DNA of 64,000 bases from Desulfonatronovibrio hydrogenovorans DSM 9292. GTDB lineage: Bacteria; Desulfobacterota; Desulfovibrionia; Desulfovibrionales; Desulfonatronovibrionaceae. The stretch covers positions 1-64,000 of the forward strand of contig NZ_JMKT01000010.1 of the NCBI RefSeq assembly GCF_000686525.1, given 5' to 3'. The translations under genes and the position numbers were made by a program. Positions 18,073-27,271 of this stretch are shown here, one piece after another (within the stretch, counting starts at the first letter, position 1; the number at the start of each line of letters is the position of its first letter). The notes beneath the pieces are model-generated. The model was not told the origin of the DNA. It did no database searches and saw nothing but the letters and a program-made list of their open reading frames with translations.

Positions 18073-19965
18073 TTAACGGATGATGGCCCTGGGCCGGGTC
18101 ATGTTTTCCGGCTTTAACAGATCATCCAGCTCTTCCCTGGTCAGCCACCCCTTTTCCAGGACCAGATCAAAAACACTGCTGCCGGTTTCCAGGGCTTCCT
18201 TGGCAATGGCCACAGACCGTTCATAGCCCAGGACCGGATTAAGGGCAGTAACCAGGCCGATACTGTTCTGAACGTACTCCAGGCAGCGCTGTTCATTGGC
18301 TTCAATGCCTGCAATACACCTGCTGTTCAGGACTATGGCTGCGTTTTTCAGGATCATCAAGCCGTGCAGCAGGCAGTAGGCCATGATAGGCTCGGCCATA
18401 TTCAGCTCAAGGTCGCCTGATTCAGCAGCCATGGATACTGTAACATCGTATCCAACAATGGTGAAACAGACCTGGTTGACCATTTCCGGGATGACCGGAT
18501 TGACCTTGCCGGGCATGATGGATGAACCAGGCTGCATGGGTGGCAGGAGGATCTCGTTCAAGCCGCAGCGCGGTCCGGAAGAAAGCCAGCGCAGGTCCTT
18601 GCAGATCTTGGAGATCTGGACCGCAGCCCGCTTCATGTTCCCGGCCATCTGGACAAAACTGCCCGCATCCTGGGTGGACTGAACCAGGTTCAAGGCCTGC
18701 CGGACCGGAAGACCGCTGACTTCAGTCAGCTTGCTGGTAACCAGTTCAGCATAGCCTGGAGGGCTGTTAATGCCTGTGCCAATAGCTGTGGCTCCCATAT
18801 TGATTTCCAGAAGACCATGGGCTGCCACCTGCATGCTGTCCATGGCCGAACCAATGGTGATGGCATAGGACCCGAATTCCTGGCCCAGGGTCATGGGCAC
18901 GGCATCCTGATTTTCAGTCCGGCCCATCTTTAGAACATGAGAAAACTCCTGTTCCTTAATTTCCAAAACCTTTTTCAGCTCATCCAGGGCACCCAGAGCG
19001 TCCTGGATGGACAGATACACGGCCAGCTTGACTGCAGTGGGATAAGCATCATTGGTGGACTGGGAACAGTTCACACAATCATTGGGATGGACATGCTGGT
19101 ATTCTCCCTTTTGATGGCCCAGGATTTCCAGAGCCCGATTGGCAATGACCTCGTTGGCGTTCATATTGGTCGACGTGCCTGCCCCGCCCTGGAGCATATC
19201 CACTACGAACTGATCATGCAGTTTGCCGTCCAGGATTTCATCGCAGGCCGCACAGATGGCCTGCATGTTCTGTTTGGACAGAACGCCCAGCTCTGCATTG
19301 GCCATGGCTGAAGCCTTTTTCACAAAGGCCAGGGATCTGACCAGGTGGGAAAAATTTTTCAAAGGCGTACCGGATATGGGAAAATTTTCCAAGGCGCGCA
19401 TGGTCTGGATGCCGTAATAAACATTGTTGGGCACTTCGCGCTCTCCCAGGAGATCATGCTCCACCCGGACATCACGCAGCAAATTTTCTTTTCCACTGCC
19501 ATTTCCAGAGGTCAGCTTGTCCGTAGCATAGCGCAGCCGGTCATTGATCCTGCGAGCCACCTGGGCCACAATCCGGTAAAATACTTCAGGATTGTCCTGA
19601 CGCAGCTTTTCCCAGACCTCCCTGGACACCTGGACCACAGTAACCCCTTTACCAGTCAGTGCCCCCACTGCATGGGGCGCATCATCCAGAAGAGCAGCCT
19701 CACCAATCATGGCTCCGACTCCCAGGGAGGCAAGATGAACCTGAGAACCATGCAGACCGCGAACCAGCTCGACTTCACCCTCTTCCACAACCCCGAACCA
19801 CAATCTGGGCGTTGATTCATGAAAAAGCCAGGCACCTGGAGCATAGGTTTTTCTGACCCCTTGGCTCAGGATGGTCTCAAGATCCTTCTGGGCTATCCCG
19901 GTTTTGGAAGAAGTGCGTTCAACAACCCGTTCACCTATGGGTTGGGCCTGATTATTCTTGTGCAT
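18073..19965 (-). CDS. aspA: Aspartate ammonia-lyase with an N-terminal cyclic-nucleotide-binding-like domain
   Basis: Aspartase cleaves L-aspartate to fumarate and ammonia. Residues about 155-630 match a complete 478-residue aspartase: GGAGTSTNMNANEVIANRA, VNCSQSTNDAYPTAV and the catalytic loop GSSIMPGKVNPVIPE, where the V-x-PE ending favours aspartase over fumarase. Residues about 25-145 are an extra Crp-type beta-barrel (APGAWLFHE, GEVELVRG, VGAMIGEAALLDDAPHAV). The phosphate-binding cassette lacks the usual arginine before the final Ser/Thr-Ala (PHAV here), so cAMP binding is doubtful. The ATG has AAAGGAAA upstream. Confidence 0.92.
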   Translation of the reverse strand: MHKNNQAQPIGERVVERTSSKTGIAQKDLETILSQGVRKTYAPGAWLFHESTPRLWFGVVEEGEVELVRGLHGSQVHLASLGVGAMIGEAALLDDAPHAVGALTGKGVTVVQVSREVWEKLRQDNPEVFYRIVAQVARRINDRLRYATDKLTSGNGSGKENLLRDVRVEHDLLGEREVPNNVYYGIQTMRALENFPISGTPLKNFSHLVRSLAFVKKASAMANAELGVLSKQNMQAICAACDEILDGKLHDQFVVDMLQGGAGTSTNMNANEVIANRALEILGHQKGEYQHVHPNDCVNCSQSTNDAYPTAVKLAVYLSIQDALGALDELKKVLEIKEQEFSHVLKMGRTENQDAVPMTLGQEFGSYAITIGSAMDSMQVAAHGLLEINMGATAIGTGINSPPGYAELVTSKLTEVSGLPVRQALNLVQSTQDAGSFVQMAGNMKRAAVQISKICKDLRWLSSGPRCGLNEILLPPMQPGSSIMPGKVNPVIPEMVNQVCFTIVGYDVTVSMAAESGDLELNMAEPIMAYCLLHGLMILKNAAIVLNSRCIAGIEANEQRCLEYVQNSIGLVTALNPVLGYERSVAIAKEALETGSSVFDLVLEKGWLTREELDDLLKPENMTRPRAIIR

Positions 19966-20189
19966 GCAGGGTTTCCTTTAATTATTGGGCTGGGTTGATT
20001 TTGGACTGCTCCCGGCTTGAATAAGCCGGTTATAAAAAATACCATTTTCATCCAGAACTGGATCCGGCTGACAGGCATGAATCCAGGCCGGGCAGAATCA
20101 GTACCTGGCAAAGATAAAATGAGTATGGAGAAACATGACTTCTGTCAAATATAAAGCCGGGTTGGAGCAATGCTGAAACAGGCGGGCAA

Positions 20190-20477
20190 TCAGGAGCGGT
20201 TTGGCCTGAGCCTTTGCTTGCGCTGGGCAGTATATTTCCACCAGGGCCGGGCCGGGGCACCTTCCATGAACCGGACAATGGAGATAAACACATCCAGCAG
20301 GCACGGATCATGTCTCTGCCCGGTTTTTAAGTTGATTTGATCATACATGGCATAAGGGTCCAGGCCGGGCAAGTCCGACGGTTTATCAATACCCAGGGTC
20401 CTGAGTCTGGCAGCTATGGCCGGACCCACATTGGGCAGGTCTTCCAGCCTGTTTATCTTTGTCCTGGACTGCTCCAT
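20190..20477 (-). CDS. Cdd1-like helix-hairpin-helix protein
   Basis: A 95-residue protein resembling the Cdd1 family (named 'pathogenicity locus' protein). LEDLPNVGPAIAARLRTLGI is a helix-hairpin-helix DNA-binding motif, followed by the family's DPYAMYDQINLKTGQRHDPCLLDVFISIVRF and RPWWKYTAQRK stretches. The biochemical role of Cdd1 proteins is not known. Its ATG lies one base after the alkD stop, so the two are surely co-transcribed, suggesting a DNA-related task. Confidence 0.82.
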   Translation of the reverse strand: MEQSRTKINRLEDLPNVGPAIAARLRTLGIDKPSDLPGLDPYAMYDQINLKTGQRHDPCLLDVFISIVRFMEGAPARPWWKYTAQRKQRLRPNRS

Positions 20478-20478
20478 C

Positions 20479-21177
20479 CTAGACCTGACCTTTGAGGTAT
20501 TTCTGCCGCAGATCTTCAGGAAACTTTTCAATGGCATATCTTAACATGGTTCGAGGCATACTCTGATAATGGTTTTGCAAAAAAACATCTTCCACCTCTC
20601 TGTCCCGTTTGCCGATCTCCCTGAGCATCCATCCCACAGCCTTATGAATCAGATCGTGACTGTCAGATATGAGCTGTTCAGCGATCCTGAGTGTTTCATC
20701 AAACTCGCCTTTTTTTATAAAATAAAATGTAGACATGACTGCAATGCGCCGCTCCCAGATGTCGGTTGATTCGGCCAGCTGGTAAAGAAGAGAGCGGGAA
20801 CGGCTGAAGAGGTAGGCTCCAACAATGTGCTCAGCCGATACATCCACCAGGTCCCAGTTATTGATGTACCGGGTATGATCCAGGTATGCCCGGAAAATTT
20901 CCTCCTGCTCGTGCCTGGCCCCCTTTTGATACTTGTGCCCGAGAATAATCAGGGCCAGAAGACGTTCCTCATGAAAAACCGATTTAAGCAGGATCAAAGC
21001 CTGATCAAGTTCAATATTCCGGTACTTCTTAGCCACCAGACGGACTAAGGGAACACTGACCCCGAGAAACCGGTCACCCTGGCCATATTCTCCAGGGCCG
21101 GTTTTAAAGAAACGCTGCATGGTACTGGCCCTGTCCTGGTCAGCATGGTCCAGGAGTGCACTTCGAATCTCTTCCAC
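20479..21177 (-). CDS. DNA alkylation repair protein AlkD family
   Basis: A 232-residue HEAT-like repeat protein of the AlkD family, whose studied members are glycosylases removing bulky or cationic alkylpurines such as 7-methylguanine. Features include KKYRNIELDQALILLKSVFHEERLLALIIL, the NNWDLVDVSAEHIVG segment with the conserved Trp-Asp pair, and the LIHKAVGWMLREIGKRD block. It precedes the Cdd1-like gene by one base and follows mrr by 77 bases on the same strand. Confidence 0.9.
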   Translation of the reverse strand: MEEIRSALLDHADQDRASTMQRFFKTGPGEYGQGDRFLGVSVPLVRLVAKKYRNIELDQALILLKSVFHEERLLALIILGHKYQKGARHEQEEIFRAYLDHTRYINNWDLVDVSAEHIVGAYLFSRSRSLLYQLAESTDIWERRIAVMSTFYFIKKGEFDETLRIAEQLISDSHDLIHKAVGWMLREIGKRDREVEDVFLQNHYQSMPRTMLRYAIEKFPEDLRQKYLKGQV

Positions 21178-21254
21178 CCTTATATCCCCATAGATGACAT
21201 TTGAATTACCAGCTGCTCAAAAAACTTTATCAGGCAGTTAAAAAACAGTTCCGG

Positions 21255-22172
21255 TCAACCTTCAATGAAGTAGTCCGTATCCACCTTTTTGACTTCATAT
21301 ACTACGGCAGAACTAACACCAACCCCGTGATCAATCATCAGCTGAACAAGATCGGAGCCATCTATCAACACTACCTTAGGATCAATTTGGCCAACATAGT
21401 CCAATGCTTCTTTAGAAAAGTAACTGGTGGTGATAAATACGCCCTTCTTGGCCCGCTGACCATGAAGCGCGCCCACAAACTTTTGAATCTCTGGCCGACC
21501 AACAACAGCTTCCCATCGTTTGGCCTGCAGGTAGATAACATCCAGGCCAAGACGATCTTCCTTGATAACACCATCAATACCTTCATCTGCTGTTTTTCGG
21601 GTTGCCTTCCCAGCCTCTTTTACAGAGCCTCCGTATCCCATGGAAACGATAAGGTGCACAACTAATTTCTCAAAAAATTCCGGGGTATTGCCTTTGATCA
21701 GATTAATCAATTCATTGGCCACTTCGTCCCGCAGCTGTTGATATGCCTGCTCTAATGATTCCTCGGGAGTCGCAGGTGATATTTGGTCATCGTCAGGTTG
21801 AATGCTTTTTCCAGTTCGGCTCCTGTTGCTCGCCTGCCGAAACTCTTGAAACTCTTTAAATCTTTCCAAATATTTGATGTCAATTTTTTCAGGACCTTCT
21901 AAAATAATTTTCCGACCACGGTCAGAAATATGGAATCTCCCTCGTTTTGGCGATTCCAAAGCTCCGGCTTGGGTCAGGTAAACCTTGGCCCATGCCACAC
22001 GATTGGCAAAGGTGGTTTGCCGTCCACTTGGCAGCCTTTCCTGAAGATCTTCTTCGGAAAGCTCCATTATTTGTGCCAGTCCATCACGCGCTTCCTGCAT
22101 CGTGTGTTCAACCCCGTCAGCTGAAAATTTAAGCAGCGGCAACATCAATGATTGGAAATCAGGTACGGCCAA
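21255..22172 (-). CDS. mrr: Mrr-type restriction endonuclease (type IV)
   Basis: Cuts modified (methylated) foreign DNA. The N-terminal 100 residues are the Mrr winged-helix domain (ALESPKRGRFHISDRGRKIL-like); residues about 160-285 are the PD-(D/E)xK nuclease with FFEKLVVHLIVSMGYGG, EGIDGVI (Asp200) and YLQAKRW (Gln216-Ala-Lys218), as in E. coli Mrr. The 305-residue length is typical. The start is a TTG with AGGAG seven bases upstream. No methyltransferase is adjacent, consistent with type IV. It heads an apparent mrr-alkD-cdd1 run. Confidence 0.93.
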   Translation of the reverse strand: MAVPDFQSLMLPLLKFSADGVEHTMQEARDGLAQIMELSEEDLQERLPSGRQTTFANRVAWAKVYLTQAGALESPKRGRFHISDRGRKIILEGPEKIDIKYLERFKEFQEFRQASNRSRTGKSIQPDDDQISPATPEESLEQAYQQLRDEVANELINLIKGNTPEFFEKLVVHLIVSMGYGGSVKEAGKATRKTADEGIDGVIKEDRLGLDVIYLQAKRWEAVVGRPEIQKFVGALHGQRAKKGVFITTSYFSKEALDYVGQIDPKVVLIDGSDLVQLMIDHGVGVSSAVVYEVKKVDTDYFIEG

Positions 22173-22667
22173 GGATCACTCCTATTCTCTTGCAGGTTAT
22201 AGTAAAGTACTTCCCAGACTATATGGATATCCTAAAATACGACATTTTCACCGGTTACAGGCTTTGAACTACCAGCACCAAACGCTGAGAATCGTTGTCA
22301 AAAACCAGATTTTCAGTCTTCATACAAAATGCAGTTCTATTCCACAAGGAAAAAACTGTATTGCTGCAGGCTGTTTGCGGCAGACAAGTGAATAGTCCAG
22401 ACCGGCAGGGAGAAATTTTACAATGGCTGGGTGTTGGATCTGAAATACTTGGTATAAGATCCAAAAAACCCTTCACCCGCCTACTTAAAAACCCGTTTTG
22501 ATGGGCCTGCAATGCCCTTTCCATATTGACTGCACTGACAAAATACACCATATTATAAGAAAAGCCTTTGTCTTTTTGAAAGCAGGGCGGACCAGGTAAA
22601 AAATGTCTTTTTGTCAGACTCAGCTGATCAGCTGATGAGTTATTCAATATCTAAAAACAGGACTCAA
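22173..22667. other. Gap: divergent mrr and ldh upstream region
   Basis: About 490 bases between divergent genes. Open frames of up to 130 codons on both strands have no recognised domain and unlike codon use (many Cys, Ser, Phe), so I call no gene. A promoter for ldh is placed at 22526-22556. Confidence 0.5.
22526..22556 (+). promoter_or_regulatory. Possible promoter of the lactate dehydrogenase gene
   Basis: TTGACT (22526-22531) is followed by CATATT after 17 bases or TATTAT after 19 bases (22551-22556). It points at the dehydrogenase gene about 110-120 bases downstream. Confidence 0.4.
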
Positions 22668-23630
22668 GTGACTAAGATGCAGAAGAGCACACACCAACAC
22701 AGCAAGGTGGTCATAGTGGGCACAGGCATGGTGGGCATGTCTTATGCTTACGCCCTGACCACCAAGGGAACAGCCAGAGAAATCGGTCTGATTGATCGCA
22801 ACCAGGCCAGAGCAGAGGGCGAAGCCATGGATCTCAACCATGGCCTGCCTTTTGTCAAACCAGTGGATATTCAGGCCGGAGGCTATGAGTTATGCAGGGA
22901 TGCGCAGATTGTGGTCATCGCAGCCGGAGCCAGCCAGAAGCAGGGTGAAACAAGGCTGGACCTGACCAAACGCAACGTCAGGATAGTTGAAGAAATTGTT
23001 CCCAAGATCATGGCCTTTAATCCTGATCCCATAATCCTGATGGTCAGCAACCCGGTGGATATCCTGACATATGTAGCCTTGAAAATCTCCGGACTCCGGC
23101 CCGAACGGGTCATCAGTTCAGGGACTGTCCTGGACACCATGCGCTTCCGTTACCTCATTTCCAGACATTACAACATTGATTCACGAAATGTACATGGCTA
23201 TGTCATTGGAGAACACGGCGACAGCGAAGTCCTGGTCTGGAGCAGAGTGAACATTGCCGGAATATCACTGATGGACTGGTGCAGGGCCTGCTCAAAATCG
23301 ATTCACCCCCACAAACAGCAGATTGAAGACAATGTCCGGGATGCCGCCTATCACATAATCGAAAAAAAAGATGCCACCTACTATGCCATTGCCCTGGCCA
23401 TGAACCGGATCACTGAAGCTATATTCCTGAACCAGCAGAGCGTACTGACCGTTGGCACCCTGATGCAGGGTGAATACGGCATCAAGGACGTATGCCTTTC
23501 ACTGCCCTGCACTGTTGGCTCCGGCGGAGTCAGCCATGTGTTCTCCAACCCCCTGGCTGACAATGAAGAAAAGGCCCTGCGTGATTCAGCCCGTATCCTC
23601 AGAGAAAACCTGGCTTCTGTTGGGTACTAG
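22668..23630 (+). CDS. ldh: L-lactate dehydrogenase (NAD-dependent)
   Basis: Interconverts pyruvate and lactate. The Rossmann start VVIVGTGMVGMSYAYAL, the SNPVDILTYV block and the catalytic histidine in GEHGDSEV are clear. The specificity residue is glutamine (GASQKQGETRLDL), which marks lactate rather than malate dehydrogenase, where it would be arginine. The start is uncertain: GTG at 22668 has AGGA five bases upstream; ATG 22677, ATG 22635 and TTG 22611 are alternatives in frame. The fructose-bisphosphate response typical of Gram-positive enzymes cannot be judged. Confidence 0.9.
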   Translation: MTKMQKSTHQHSKVVIVGTGMVGMSYAYALTTKGTAREIGLIDRNQARAEGEAMDLNHGLPFVKPVDIQAGGYELCRDAQIVVIAAGASQKQGETRLDLTKRNVRIVEEIVPKIMAFNPDPIILMVSNPVDILTYVALKISGLRPERVISSGTVLDTMRFRYLISRHYNIDSRNVHGYVIGEHGDSEVLVWSRVNIAGISLMDWCRACSKSIHPHKQQIEDNVRDAAYHIIEKKDATYYAIALAMNRITEAIFLNQQSVLTVGTLMQGEYGIKDVCLSLPCTVGSGGVSHVFSNPLADNEEKALRDSARILRENLASVGY

Positions 23631-23662
23631 TTAGCCTGCTCTGTGGGATCTGACCGAAAAAC

Positions 23663-23687
23663 CATCCCTTTCCAGGTAAAAGGGATG
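23663..23687 (-). terminator. Terminator between ldh and the EamA transporter gene
   Basis: A 9-bp stem CATCCCTTT/AAAGGGATG with a short loop; on the minus strand it is followed by GGTTTTTC, so it mainly ends transcription of the EamA gene. A second small hairpin, ATTCCTG/CAGGAAT, lies at about 23691-23710. Confidence 0.55.
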
Positions 23688-23754
23688 ATTAATTCCTGCC
23701 AGACAGGAATGAAAGGCAAAGGTCATCTCTCAAGGGGGGGGTAAACCCAAAGCA

Positions 23755-24660
23755 CTACTCATCAGCCGGGTTAATCGTCAGAGGCTCATCCTGGGTACTC
23801 GAGTATACGCTCAGTGCAGTAACAGTCACCAGAATCAGCCCCATGCCGAAAAACTGGAGCAGAGCCAGATTTTCATTTAAAATCAGCAGGCCGAACAGCG
23901 ATGCAGTAACCGGCTCAACCATGGCCACAATGGATGCTACAGCCGGTGCAGTCCGATTAAGGCCGACAATATAAAAGATAAACGACAATCCAGCGCCAAA
24001 CACTCCCAGGATCACAAACAGCGGCCAGTCAGGTGTTGTCAGCACTGCCACGGCCTGATGGGAATCGCTGAACCAGAAAAGTATGGTGATAAGCACTGCA
24101 AAAGCCACCACCAGAATTGCCTGGGGGCTGCCATGGGGGGCTGCATACTTAAAGCCGAAGATAAATACGGCATAGGACAGTCCGGAAAGCAGCCCGGCAC
24201 CGGCAGCAATGGGGGTGACATCACCCGCTCCAATCTCATACACACCTGTAAGCAGCACAATGCCAAGCATGACCATGGCGATGGCAGTCCATTTGCCCAT
24301 AGTGGGCCTTTCCAGCTTCAAGGTGAAGGACACAAGATAGACAAACACTGGCGCGCAGTACATCAGGGTGGCTGCAACTGCGACGCTGCCCTTGGCAATG
24401 CTGATGAAGTAAAACGCAAAGTTGCCAGCCACTCCTACCCCGGCTATTACTGACCAGAACCATAATCGACTGTTTGCCAGTCCACTGCCCTGGGGTCTAA
24501 GGCCCAGCCAGGCCAGAACAAAAAGCAGCCCGATTACCCCCCTGTACAAGGAAACTACAACCGGGTCCCAGCCCTGGGCCGTGAGAATGCCTCCGATCCC
24601 GCCGGACAACCCCCAGAAAAGAGCTGCCAGGGCCACAAAAGCTGCACTGATTCCTACCAT
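23755..24660 (-). CDS. EamA/DMT family transporter
   Basis: A 301-residue protein with ten predicted membrane helices in two EamA repeats (about 1-140 and 150-290). The end of each repeat shows the typical motif, with RPTMGKWTAIAMVMLGIVLL in the first and VEPVTASLFGLLILNENL in the second. Family members export amino acids, metabolites or nucleotide sugars; no substrate can be assigned. It is a single gene facing ldh. Confidence 0.9.
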   Translation of the reverse strand: MVGISAAFVALAALFWGLSGGIGGILTAQGWDPVVVSLYRGVIGLLFVLAWLGLRPQGSGLANSRLWFWSVIAGVGVAGNFAFYFISIAKGSVAVAATLMYCAPVFVYLVSFTLKLERPTMGKWTAIAMVMLGIVLLTGVYEIGAGDVTPIAAGAGLLSGLSYAVFIFGFKYAAPHGSPQAILVVAFAVLITILFWFSDSHQAVAVLTTPDWPLFVILGVFGAGLSFIFYIVGLNRTAPAVASIVAMVEPVTASLFGLLILNENLALLQFFGMGLILVTVTALSVYSSTQDEPLTINPADE

Positions 24661-25034
24661 TTTATCTTACTTTTTCTTGATGAAATATTCACTGTTCCTG
24701 GACTCTCTCCAGACTGACGGCCCAGCACAAAACACTGGTCATTACAATGGCCGGCCCTGCAGAGTCAGCTCAATCTTCCAGGCAAACTTCTCCACCTGCT
24801 CCGGCAAAAGCTGCTCACCTTTATCCAGCCACAGCAGCTGCCCCTTGCAAGCAGGAGCGGTATTCAAAACCCCCTTAACTGGCTGGGCCAGCCTAACGGA
24901 CTTTTACTGCGATGTGAATATTCACCTGCCCTGTTTTTTACATAACCAACACAGCATTGACCAAGGCCCTTGCCATTAATGCTGTTCTGCATATATATGG
25001 ACATAGCCATTTCCAACCCAACAAGGAGGACATA
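24661..25034. other. Gap: divergent upstream region of the EamA and tpx genes
   Basis: No gene supported. Open frames here are extensions of tpx or opposite-strand shadows. It contains the tpx promoter near 24970-24997. Confidence 0.5.
24970..24997 (+). promoter_or_regulatory. Possible promoter of tpx
   Basis: TTGCCA (24970-24975), a 16-base spacer and TATATA (24992-24997), about 38 bases upstream of the tpx start. Confidence 0.45.
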
Positions 25035-25553
25035 ATGAAAGAGCGAACCGGTCTGGTGACCATCAAAGGAAATCCCGTAACCCTGCTGGGCGAGGAAGTA
25101 CAGGTCGGTCAGAAGGCCCCCGCATTTCAGGTAGTGGACAATGATCTCAAACCGTACACCTTTGAACCAGGACAGGGCAAAGTTACTATCCTGGCTGCAG
25201 TGACCTCTCTGGATACCCCGGTCTGCGACATGGAGACCAGGCGGTTCAATCAGGAAGCAGCCGCCCTGGGCAAGGATGTCCAGATCCTGACCATCAGCAT
25301 GGACCTCCCCTTTGCCCAGAAAAGATGGTGTGCTGCAGCTGGAGTGGACAGTGTCAAGACCCTGTCCGATCACAGGGATGCTTCATTCGGCCTGGCTTAC
25401 GGCCTGCTCATCAAGGAAGCAAGACTCCTGGCCAGGGCCGTGCTTGTCCTGGACAAGGGAGGGATCATCAGACATCTGGAGTTGGTGGATGAAGTGGGTA
25501 AAGAGCCCGACTACACTGCATCCCTGGAGGCTGTAAAAAACCTCATCAGCTGA
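25035..25553 (+). CDS. tpx: Thiol peroxidase Tpx (atypical 2-Cys peroxiredoxin)
   Basis: Reduces hydrogen and alkyl peroxides with thioredoxin as donor. The 172-residue product has the peroxidatic cysteine in TPVCDMETRRF (Cys64) and the resolving cysteine in KRWCAAAGV (Cys99), the Tpx arrangement. The start ATG at 25035 has AAGGAGGA upstream; the frame runs 26 codons further without support. Oxygen-defence genes of this kind are common in sulfate reducers. Confidence 0.95.
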   Translation: MKERTGLVTIKGNPVTLLGEEVQVGQKAPAFQVVDNDLKPYTFEPGQGKVTILAAVTSLDTPVCDMETRRFNQEAAALGKDVQILTISMDLPFAQKRWCAAAGVDSVKTLSDHRDASFGLAYGLLIKEARLLARAVLVLDKGGIIRHLELVDEVGKEPDYTASLEAVKNLIS

Positions 25554-25639
25554 CAGCCTTTTCCTGCCTGATTGCCCGTTGCCTTTCTCCTGAATATATG
25601 CTTTAAAGCTCGACATTACATGTCTCAGGGGGAAATCAA

Positions 25640-26626
25640 GTGGGTATCAATAAGTGGCTGAAGCAGAACTGGTTTCTAGTCGGACTTCTTGGTGCGGCCT
25701 TCCTGGCCTGGCTCACCCCGGGCCTGGGAGCTGCAGGAGGGGCCCTCAAGAGTGAGATGACCACTAGGCTGGGGGTGGTCCTGATTTTCTTTTTTCAGGG
25801 TCTGACCCTTTCCCTGGCTGTCCTGAAAAAAGGGGTTATGCAGTGGAAACTGCATGTTTTTGCCCAGGCTTTCATATTCCTGGTCATTCCCCTGGTGGCC
25901 CTGGCCATGATCCTTGTGGTCGGAGACCTGCTTTCACCGGATCTCAAACTCGGTATTTTCTTTCTAGGTGCCCTGCCCACCACCATAGCCACTTCTGTGG
26001 CCTACACCGCCATGGTCAAAGGCAATGTGGCCGGATCTGTATTCAATTCCACCGTGGCCAACCTGGCCGGCATTTTCATTACACCTTTGTGGATAAGCCT
26101 GTGGCTGCAGACCAGCGGGGAAACCCTGCCCCTGGGCAGGCTGTTCCTGGACATCTCTCTGATGCTTCTGGCCCCCCTGGTGGCCGGACAGATCATTAGA
26201 CCCCTGGTTTACCAATGGACCGATCCTCTGAAAAAGCTCTTCTCCACCCTTAGCAGCCTGATCATCCTCTTTATCGTCTATGCAGCCTTCAGCAATTCCT
26301 GGCAGCAGAATATCTGGGCAGCCCACGGAACCGGAACCGCTGTCCTGGCCGCTGCTGCAGCCATCATTCTGTTTTTCACGGTCATGGCTCTGGTCTGGTC
26401 GGGAATCAGACTTTTCCGGTTCAATCACGAAAACGCCATGTCCGCACTGTTCTGCGGCTCCCAGAAAACCCTGGCTGCCGGAGCACCCATGGCCAACCTC
26501 ATCTTTGCCTCCCAGCCGGGTCTGGGCATCATCTTGCTGCCTTTGATGTTCTATCACATCATTCAGCTCTTTCTGGGCGGACTTTTGGTCAACCGGATCA
26601 ACCAGAAGGCTGGGCAAGAAGATTGA
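25640..26626 (+). CDS. BASS-superfamily symporter, YfeH/SBF-like
   Basis: A 328-residue polytopic membrane protein of the SBF-like branch (YfeH, plant BASS4 relatives), distinct from the symporter at 13.9 kb. LGALPTTIATSVAYTAMVKGNVAGSVFNSTVANLAGIFITPL and ALFCGSQKTLAAGAPMANLIF correspond to the two discontinuous crossing helices. Substrate unknown. The start is a GTG with AGGGGGAA upstream. It may be read from the tpx promoter, as it begins 86 bases after tpx. Confidence 0.9.
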   Translation: MGINKWLKQNWFLVGLLGAAFLAWLTPGLGAAGGALKSEMTTRLGVVLIFFFQGLTLSLAVLKKGVMQWKLHVFAQAFIFLVIPLVALAMILVVGDLLSPDLKLGIFFLGALPTTIATSVAYTAMVKGNVAGSVFNSTVANLAGIFITPLWISLWLQTSGETLPLGRLFLDISLMLLAPLVAGQIIRPLVYQWTDPLKKLFSTLSSLIILFIVYAAFSNSWQQNIWAAHGTGTAVLAAAAAIILFFTVMALVWSGIRLFRFNHENAMSALFCGSQKTLAAGAPMANLIFASQPGLGIILLPLMFYHIIQLFLGGLLVNRINQKAGQED

Positions 26627-26820
26627 TCCGGTATTGCCCTGTTCCAGACCCGGCCTGAACAGGTTTATCAGGAATTAACCTGCAATCTGTTGTCACCCGA
26701 GCCCTGAAAGGGCCGGACAAGCCGGCATTTATCCCCTGAAGATGTTTCACCTCTCCCGGGTTGGAAAAAACCTTCCAGGCCGGATCAGTCCAGTTCGGAT
26801 ATCCCTGGGCTGGACACTGC

Positions 26821-27213
26821 CTAGAACCTGCGGATATGCACGTTGCCCTGGCTCATCCACTGGTCTATTTTCTTGATGAGCCAGAACTTGATGGGCTGTC
26901 TGGTGGGAGGAAACAGGATAAGTACACCCAGGACATCGGTCAGAAAGCCCGGGGTCAGAAAAACCAGGCCAGCGGCAAAGATCAGAAAGGCATCCAGGAT
27001 GTCACTGGTGGGTGGAATGCCCTGCTGCATGTTGGTCCGCATCCTGAGCATGGTCTGGGCTCCCTGCATCTTGGCCAGGTATGCCCCTACAAAGGCCGTG
27101 GCAATGACCAGAAACACGGTCCATCCGGCTCCGATATAAGATCCGATCTTGATTATCACATAGATTTCCAGGATGGGGATAATCACGAAGGCGGCAAACA
27201 ATTTCGCTAGCAT
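26821..27213 (-). CDS. fxsA: FxsA family membrane protein
   Basis: A 130-residue inner-membrane protein. The FxsA pattern is clear: LFAAFVIIPILEIYVIIKIGSYIG, then GAYLAKMQGAQTMLRMR, then LIFAAGLVFLTPGFLTDVLGVLILFPPTR. FxsA affects phage T7 exclusion when overproduced in E. coli; its normal role is unclear. The ATG has GAGGA upstream. Confidence 0.92.
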   Translation of the reverse strand: MLAKLFAAFVIIPILEIYVIIKIGSYIGAGWTVFLVIATAFVGAYLAKMQGAQTMLRMRTNMQQGIPPTSDILDAFLIFAAGLVFLTPGFLTDVLGVLILFPPTRQPIKFWLIKKIDQWMSQGNVHIRRF

Positions 27214-27271
27214 CTCATGTCCTCTGTTTTTCTGTATCTAAGTTGAAGCTGGGATCTCTATTTAAAGAAAC

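Noticed and set aside
20012-20038. CCGGCTT/AAGCCGG hairpin upstream of aspA
   Set aside because: No T tract on either strand at the correct side, so not called a terminator.
22255-22647. A 130-codon minus-strand frame between mrr and ldh
   Set aside because: Rich in Cys, Ser and Phe, no domain, overlaps the ldh promoter and 5' region; probably chance.
23381-23563. Minus-strand frame inside ldh
   Set aside because: Antisense shadow of a gene with intact catalytic motifs.
24864-25373. A 169-codon minus-strand frame over tpx
   Set aside because: It is the antisense of tpx, which has catalytic cysteines and a strong ribosome site.
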